From the NCBI GenBank assembly GCA_947630865.1, contig CANRJE010000057.1, positions 1 through 9,139 of the forward strand: a stretch of 9,139 nucleotides of DNA, in the 5' to 3' direction. Positions 6,599 through 9,139 of the stretch are shown piece by piece; position 1 is the stretch's first letter; every line of letters begins with the position of its first letter. A model generated the notes under the pieces. The model was not told the origin of the DNA. It did no database searches and saw only the letters and a program-made list of their open reading frames with translations. Origin of the DNA: an uncultured Bacilli bacterium. Its GTDB lineage: Bacteria > Bacillota_I > Bacilli_A > RF39 > UBA660. Position numbers and translations under genes: made by a program.

Positions 6599-6826
6599 AA
6601 TAATCAAATGCCATATTTTGGCAACATTAATCCTGGACCTAATATAAACCCAAATTACAATATGAATAATCCCAATGAGATGATGTATGAAAGACTAAAC
6701 AATCGTCTTAATAGACTTGAAAGACAAGTTAAAATACTTGAAAATAGAGTTAATAAACTTGAAGGAGGTGGCCCTACTTTCTTAAAAGAAAATATTGATG
6801 ATAATGATAATATGTATATGCTTTAA
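6596..6826 (+). CDS. Small Asn/Pro-rich protein with coiled coil (possibly spore-related)
   Basis: 76 residues. Residues 1-27 are rich in Asn, Pro, Met and Tyr (MNNQMPYFGNINPGPN...), a flexible tail. Residues 30-56 form a clear heptad coiled coil with hydrophobic positions M30, L34, L38, L41, V45, L48, V52, L55 (RLERQVKILENRVNKLE). GGGP and an acidic tail follow. No signal peptide. This layout, a Pro/Asn-rich tail plus a short LERxVxxLE coiled coil, resembles small proteins often seen in spore-forming Bacilli. The convergent neighbour is a Cse60 gene, so a spore role is possible, but this is inference. The Gly-Gly codons contain a perfect AAGGAGGTG inside the gene (6762-6770). The stop overlaps the end of cse60 by 4 bases. 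Confidence 0.75.
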   Translation: MNNQMPYFGNINPGPNINPNYNMNNPNEMMYERLNNRLNRLERQVKILENRVNKLEGGGPTFLKENIDDNDNMYML

Positions 6827-6993
6827 TAATAAATAATCATAGCTGTAAAACAATATATTTGTTCTTCCCCCGAAACAGCTATTGCTGTTTGTAATTTAAT
6901 ATCAACAACCTCAACCTCATTTTCTTTCAAAAAATTGTTGAGGCTTTTTTCTAAATCGCTTTCATGTTCTTCATCAAAAATTTTAACTTTCAT
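6823..6993 (-). CDS. cse60: Cse60-family sporulation protein
   Basis: 56 residues from the ATG at 6993, the usual family length. The sequence carries the family pattern: MKVKIFDEEHESDLEKSLNNFL at the N-terminus, a middle strand VEVVDIKLQTA, and the C-terminal GEEQIYCFTAMIIYY. In Bacillus subtilis, cse60 is transcribed in the mother cell during sporulation, and its biochemical role is not known. I chose ATG 6993 because GGTGA (7003-6999) stands 5 nt before it. A TTG four codons upstream would swallow that SD. The gene sits alone between the M23 terminator and the convergent small coiled-coil gene, whose stop it overlaps. Its presence implies an ancestry with, and perhaps a retained capacity for, sporulation. 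Confidence 0.87.
   Translation of the reverse strand: MKVKIFDEEHESDLEKSLNNFLKENEVEVVDIKLQTAIAVSGEEQIYCFTAMIIYY
6909..6950 (+). terminator. Possible terminator of the small coiled-coil gene, inside cse60 antisense
   Basis: On plus, CCTCAAC (6909-6915) pairs with GTTGAGG (6937-6943), 7 bp with 4 G-C pairs, followed by C and TTTTTT (6945-6950). The loop is long (21 nt), which weakens the case. If it works, the plus transcript would run about 120 nt past its stop codon, antisense to most of cse60. Confidence 0.35.
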
Positions 6994-7008
6994 TTTTATC
7001 ACCAATTA

Positions 7009-7014
7009 ATTATA
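7009..7014 (-). promoter_or_regulatory. -10-like box before cse60
   Basis: TATAAT on minus, 15 nt before the cse60 ATG and just after the M23 terminator. No sigma-A -35 is visible (CATTTT at 17 bp). I could not match a clear mother-cell sigma-E promoter, which is what the family would predict. The box is close enough that the start site would fall in the SD, so the true promoter may differ. Confidence 0.35.
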
Positions 7015-7027
7015 AAATGTTTACAAC

Positions 7028-7060
7028 AAAAAAAATGTCAAAAACTGACATTTCTTTTTT
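7028..7060 (-). terminator. Intrinsic terminator of the M23 endopeptidase gene (probably bidirectional)
   Basis: On minus, AAATGTCA (7053-7046), a 5-nt loop GTTTT, TGACATTT (7040-7033), then TTTTT (7032-7028). It starts within a few bases of the M23 stop codon. On plus the same hairpin is followed by CTTTTTT (7054-7060), so it can also stop plus-strand transcripts that run through cse60. Confidence 0.85.
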
Positions 7061-8291
7061 AATATTTAGTAACTCGATTAGAGAACCATACTCCATAGCC
7101 TGGGAAATTAACAACAGATGTTGGATTAACATTTTTAGATATATACTGTGAATAGGTTGAATAATCTTTAAAATAATGACCTTTAGCAACTGCAAAATGT
7201 AAATGTCCTCCTGTTGAGCAACTATCATAATACCAAGTATCAGGTGTTCCACCCATATCAGCTAAAATAGTATTTTGGTCAACAATTTGTCCAACTTTAA
7301 CTTTTATGTTTTTAACATGGAAGTAAGCAGTTGTATATTTAACTCCCGAAATATTATGATGGACGAATATTTCATTACCACCACAACTTTGTTTCCAAAG
7401 TATTTGACCTACTTTACCAGGAGCAGCAGCATAAACTTTCGTTCCTCCTCCAGCAATATCAATACCATTATGCGTTCCACAAGTAAGTTTACCACGCAAT
7501 GTGTAACAACGCCAACCATAATTACTTGTAATTCGTCCACTTGTAAGAGGTCTTACAAAACCACCATAATAAGGAATAATTCCATTACCTGATTTATCCT
7601 TAGCAAGACATTTATCTATCTCTTCAGTTTCACTACATTTTAATCTATCATATTCCTTTTGATAATTATTTATATTGTTAGTTGCTGCTTTTATTTCTTC
7701 ATCAATCGTTAAAGATACATCGGTCATTTTATTAAGTTCTGAACCTAAAGATGCTAATGTTTTTTCAAGTTCTGCTTGTTCATTATCAAGACTTTTTAAT
7801 TCACCTTTAAGTTCAACTTGTTTTTCTTCATTCTTTTTAATCGTTTCATTATATTCCTCAATTAATTTATCATTATAATCAACAAGTTGGCCACTTATAG
7901 CACTTCTATAGATAAAGTCTGTTATATCTTTAGCCCCAAAAATATATTCAAGATAAGCACTTTCTCCATTAGCAATTTGTAAAAAATGCATAATCTCTTT
8001 TATTTCTAATTCTCTTTGCTTTGCTTGTTCTGTTAATTCTCGAATTTCATCACCAAGTTTTTTTATTGTTGTTTCTGTTTCGGTTATTCGCGTACTAATT
8101 GAACTTATCTTTTTATTAACATTAGCCATCTCTGCTTCTGTTAATCCTTTTTTATTTTCTTGATCAACCTTTTTTTGTTTTAAAGCTTCAAGCTCCTGTT
8201 TCAATCCTGCTAAAGATTTAGCCTCTACTTTAAATGGTACAAGTAATATTGTAATTAAAAAGATAACTATTATTATTCTATTAAATTTCAT
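7059..8291 (-). CDS. Secreted coiled-coil M23 (LytM-type) peptidoglycan endopeptidase, EnvC-like
   Basis: 410 residues. Residues 1-24 are a signal peptide (hydrophobic core RIIIVIFLITILLVPF, site VEA/K). Residues 26-217 are a long two-part coiled coil with a break near 103-140, the layout of EnvC-type hydrolases. Residues 243-395 are the M23 domain. It keeps all zinc and catalytic positions: H274 and D278 in HNGIDIA, H325 in YFH, and H363-L-H365 in GGHLHF. It should therefore cut peptide bridges in peptidoglycan itself rather than only activate an amidase, as E. coli EnvC does. Six cysteines fall in pairs (219/228, 262/271, 303/358), probably disulfides, unusual for a secreted low-GC Bacillota protein. 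It has its own strong promoter and terminator, so it is a single-gene unit. Likely role: cell separation or wall growth (or spore wall remodelling), regulated by the coiled coil. Confidence 0.93.
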   Translation of the reverse strand: MKFNRIIIVIFLITILLVPFKVEAKSLAGLKQELEALKQKKVDQENKKGLTEAEMANVNKKISSISTRITETETTIKKLGDEIRELTEQAKQRELEIKEIMHFLQIANGESAYLEYIFGAKDITDFIYRSAISGQLVDYNDKLIEEYNETIKKNEEKQVELKGELKSLDNEQAELEKTLASLGSELNKMTDVSLTIDEEIKAATNNINNYQKEYDRLKCSETEEIDKCLAKDKSGNGIIPYYGGFVRPLTSGRITSNYGWRCYTLRGKLTCGTHNGIDIAGGGTKVYAAAPGKVGQILWKQSCGGNEIFVHHNISGVKYTTAYFHVKNIKVKVGQIVDQNTILADMGGTPDTWYYDSCSTGGHLHFAVAKGHYFKDYSTYSQYISKNVNPTSVVNFPGYGVWFSNRVTKY

Positions 8292-8295
8292 TACA

Positions 8296-8345
8296 TCACC
8301 TATTCTTTATACAGATACTATAGCACATTTTTTTTATAATTGCAA
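8296..8345 (-). promoter_or_regulatory. Sigma-A promoter with extended -10, and RBS, of the M23 gene
   Basis: On minus, TTGCAA (8345-8340), a 17-bp spacer, and TATAGT (8322-8317) preceded by TGC (8325-8323), an extended -10. The SD TAGGTGA is at 8302-8296 and the ATG at 8291. Predicted leader about 18-20 nt. No clear terminator separates it from the upstream gene, which ends at 8383, so some read-through is possible. Confidence 0.8.
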
Positions 8346-8382
8346 AAGTAAGTATCTAACTAAAATCTTCTAAAATATTTTT

Positions 8383-8763
8383 TTATTTTTTTCTAACATT
8401 CACAAATTGTTCATCATTTAACATTCTAGCTAAAGCTGAATATATTTCACTAGGTCCTTCATAAGCTTCTCTCAACATTTCAAATCTTTTATATAATTTG
8501 TCAACAATAACTTCAGCTAAATAAGAATCATTACTATTTAAAGTTAAAGCATATTCTAAAGTGTTTAAAGTTTCAATATAAGATGTATAATTATCATCAC
8601 TTAACTTACCATACTGTGTTACATAACTAATGATTTCTTCAATTTTCTCTCTATAAGTGATATCTTTAGTAGTTTTTTCTTTATAAATTTCATCATGTTT
8701 TTTGGTAATTTGTTTTAGCATTTCTTTTCGTCTAGCTTCAATTTCAGATTTTTTATTTTCCAT
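8383..8763 (-). CDS. Uncharacterised charged helical protein
   Basis: 126 residues from ATG 8763, cytoplasmic by appearance (no signal peptide, no membrane segment). The first 45 residues are highly charged and helical (KKSEIEARRKEMLKQITKKHDEIYKEK). The remaining 80 look like a compact all-helical bundle (YTSYIETLNTLEYALTLN, DSYLAEVIVDKLYKRFEMLREAYEGPSEIYSALARML). I do not recognise the family. Start choice: GGAGG (8775-8771) stands 7 nt before ATG 8763, while the upstream in-frame ATG at 8796 overlaps the promoter's extended -10 and so should not be transcribed. The gene is alone between the tuf terminator and the M23 gene, with no clear terminator of its own, so it may be co-transcribed with the M23 gene. 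Confidence 0.75.
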   Translation of the reverse strand: MENKKSEIEARRKEMLKQITKKHDEIYKEKTTKDITYREKIEEIISYVTQYGKLSDDNYTSYIETLNTLEYALTLNSNDSYLAEVIVDKLYKRFEMLREAYEGPSEIYSALARMLNDEQFVNVRKK

Positions 8764-8770
8764 TTTCGAG

Positions 8771-8815
8771 CCTCCATATATTATAGAGTATAGCATAGAA
8801 AAAAGAAAAAATCAA
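8771..8815 (-). promoter_or_regulatory. Promoter with extended -10, and RBS, of the 126-aa gene
   Basis: On minus, TTGATT (8815-8810), a 17-bp spacer, and TATACT (8792-8787) preceded by TGC (8795-8793). A start site near 8780 gives a leader of about 17 nt containing GGAGG (8775-8771). A second TATAAT at 8785-8780 is probably too close to the SD to be the main -10. Confidence 0.75.
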
Positions 8816-8870
8816 AAAGATATAAAATTCTCTATAATATCTTGTAAACTTTTTACAGTTTAAAAGATAC

Positions 8871-8900
8871 AAAAAAAGACCGTTTAAACAGCCTTTTTTA
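8871..8900 (-). terminator. Intrinsic terminator of tuf
   Basis: Shortly after the tuf stop, the minus strand has AAAAAAGGCTG, loop TTTAAA, and CGGTCTTTTTT. It pairs as an 11-bp stem (two G-U pairs) whose 3' arm merges into a run of seven T. This is a strong rho-independent terminator, as expected for a highly expressed gene. Confidence 0.9.
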
Positions 8901-8911
8901 AATCTAAATTA

Positions 8912-9139
8912 TTATTTATCAATTTTACTAACAGTTCCAGCACCAACTGTTCTACCACCTTCACGGATTGAGAACTTAGTTCCTTGTTCAAGAGCAATTG
9001 GGTGAATTAATTCAACTGTAATAGTAACATTGTCGCCTGGCATAACCATTTCAGTACCTTGAGGTAACTCGATAACACCAGTTACATCAGTTGTACGGAA
9101 ATAGAATTGAGGACGATAGTTTGCAAAGAATGGAGTATG
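8912..9139 (-). CDS. tuf: Elongation factor Tu, C-terminal 75 residues (partial)
   Basis: The reading frame enters from the right edge and ends at TAA (8914-8912). The 75 visible residues are the well-known end of EF-Tu domain 3: HTPFFANYRPQFYFRTTDVTG, LPQGTEMVMPGDNVTITVELIHPIALEQGTKFSIREGGRTVGAG, then VSKIDK. EF-Tu delivers aminoacyl-tRNA to the ribosome as a GTP complex; domain 3 contacts the tRNA T stem and EF-Ts. About 320 residues, including the whole GTPase domain, lie outside the window. Codons here are more conserved and slightly richer in G+C than in the neighbours, as expected for a highly expressed gene. Confidence 0.98.
   Translation of the reverse strand, partial: HTPFFANYRPQFYFRTTDVTGVIELPQGTEMVMPGDNVTITVELIHPIALEQGTKFSIREGGRTVGAGTVSKIDK

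Noticed and set aside
6994..7005. TTG start four codons upstream for Cse60
   Set aside because: It overlaps the GGTGA that serves ATG 6993, and the family begins MKVKIFDEE.
7010..7252. Minus-strand open frame of 80 codons
   Set aside because: It overlaps the M23 domain in another frame, whose conserved zinc motifs show the true frame. Plus frames at 7275-7592 and 7675-7878 are likewise shadows.
8764..8796. ATG at 8796 as the start of the 126-aa protein
   Set aside because: It overlaps the extended -10 TGCTATACT, so it would not be in the mRNA.
3461..8849. TGTAAAC/GTTTACA words in several intergenic regions (3461-3466, 7019-7024, 8843-8849) as a shared operator
   Set aside because: The flanks do not agree, and the word is common by chance in DNA this AT-rich.
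1..9139. CRISPR array, tRNA or rRNA genes, insertion sequence, or phage genes
   Set aside because: No spaced repeats, cloverleaf sequences, transposase or phage-type frames were seen. The genes read as ordinary chromosome.

Overview
The window is very AT-rich and reads as chromosomal DNA of a low-GC Bacillota. Tryptophan is encoded by TGG wherever I checked (for example in TrmB). Nine of the ten visible stop codons are TAA and one is TAG. I see no TGA stop and no internal TGA, so the standard bacterial code fits and a Mycoplasma-type code does not. The gene content is an uncharacterised-Bacilli mix: a Cse60-family sporulation protein, YtxH and DUF948 envelope proteins, a secreted M23 hydrolase, TrmB, EF-Tu, and a very large secreted M60-type protein with a dockerin. 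My inference is a host-associated (gut) member of the Bacilli, such as the RF39-like lineages. This rests on gene content only.

Layout, left to right. Positions 1-3106 (minus) hold the N-terminal 1035 residues of a secreted multidomain protein: signal peptide, beta domain, dockerin, two discoidin-like domains, two FN3 domains and the start of an M60/enhancin-like peptidase. Its catalytic part lies beyond the left edge. It has its own sigma-A promoter. Positions 3107-3499 are a very AT-rich gap with two intrinsic terminators and short repeats. Positions 3500-6517 (minus) form a tight block transcribed leftward: trmB, a lipoprotein, an acidic 306-aa protein, a DUF948 (YtxG-like) protein and a YtxH protein. 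The last three genes are translationally coupled. Positions 6596-6993 hold a small Asn/Pro-rich coiled-coil gene on plus, convergent with and overlapping a cse60 gene on minus. Positions 7059-8291 (minus) encode a secreted coiled-coil M23 endopeptidase with a complete zinc site and six cysteines. Positions 8383-8763 (minus) encode an unrecognised 126-aa charged helical protein. Positions 8912-9139 are the last 75 residues of EF-Tu (tuf), followed by its terminator.

How the genes fit together: most of the region concerns the cell envelope. The M23 enzyme would cut peptidoglycan. The lipoprotein, DUF948 and YtxH proteins are membrane-anchored. The 306-aa protein has a putative membrane-binding amphipathic N-terminus and may be a scaffold. 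The order trmB ... acidic protein with an SPIYG-type motif ... DUF948 ... YtxH looks like a shortened version of the trmB ... sftA-murC-ytxG-ytxH neighbourhood of Bacillus. That suggests a cell-division link (inference). The M60 protein would act outside the cell on glycoproteins such as mucin.

Promoters share a style. The -10 boxes lie only 15-25 nt from start codons, so predicted leaders are very short. Three of the promoters carry an extended -10 of the form TGCTATAxT.
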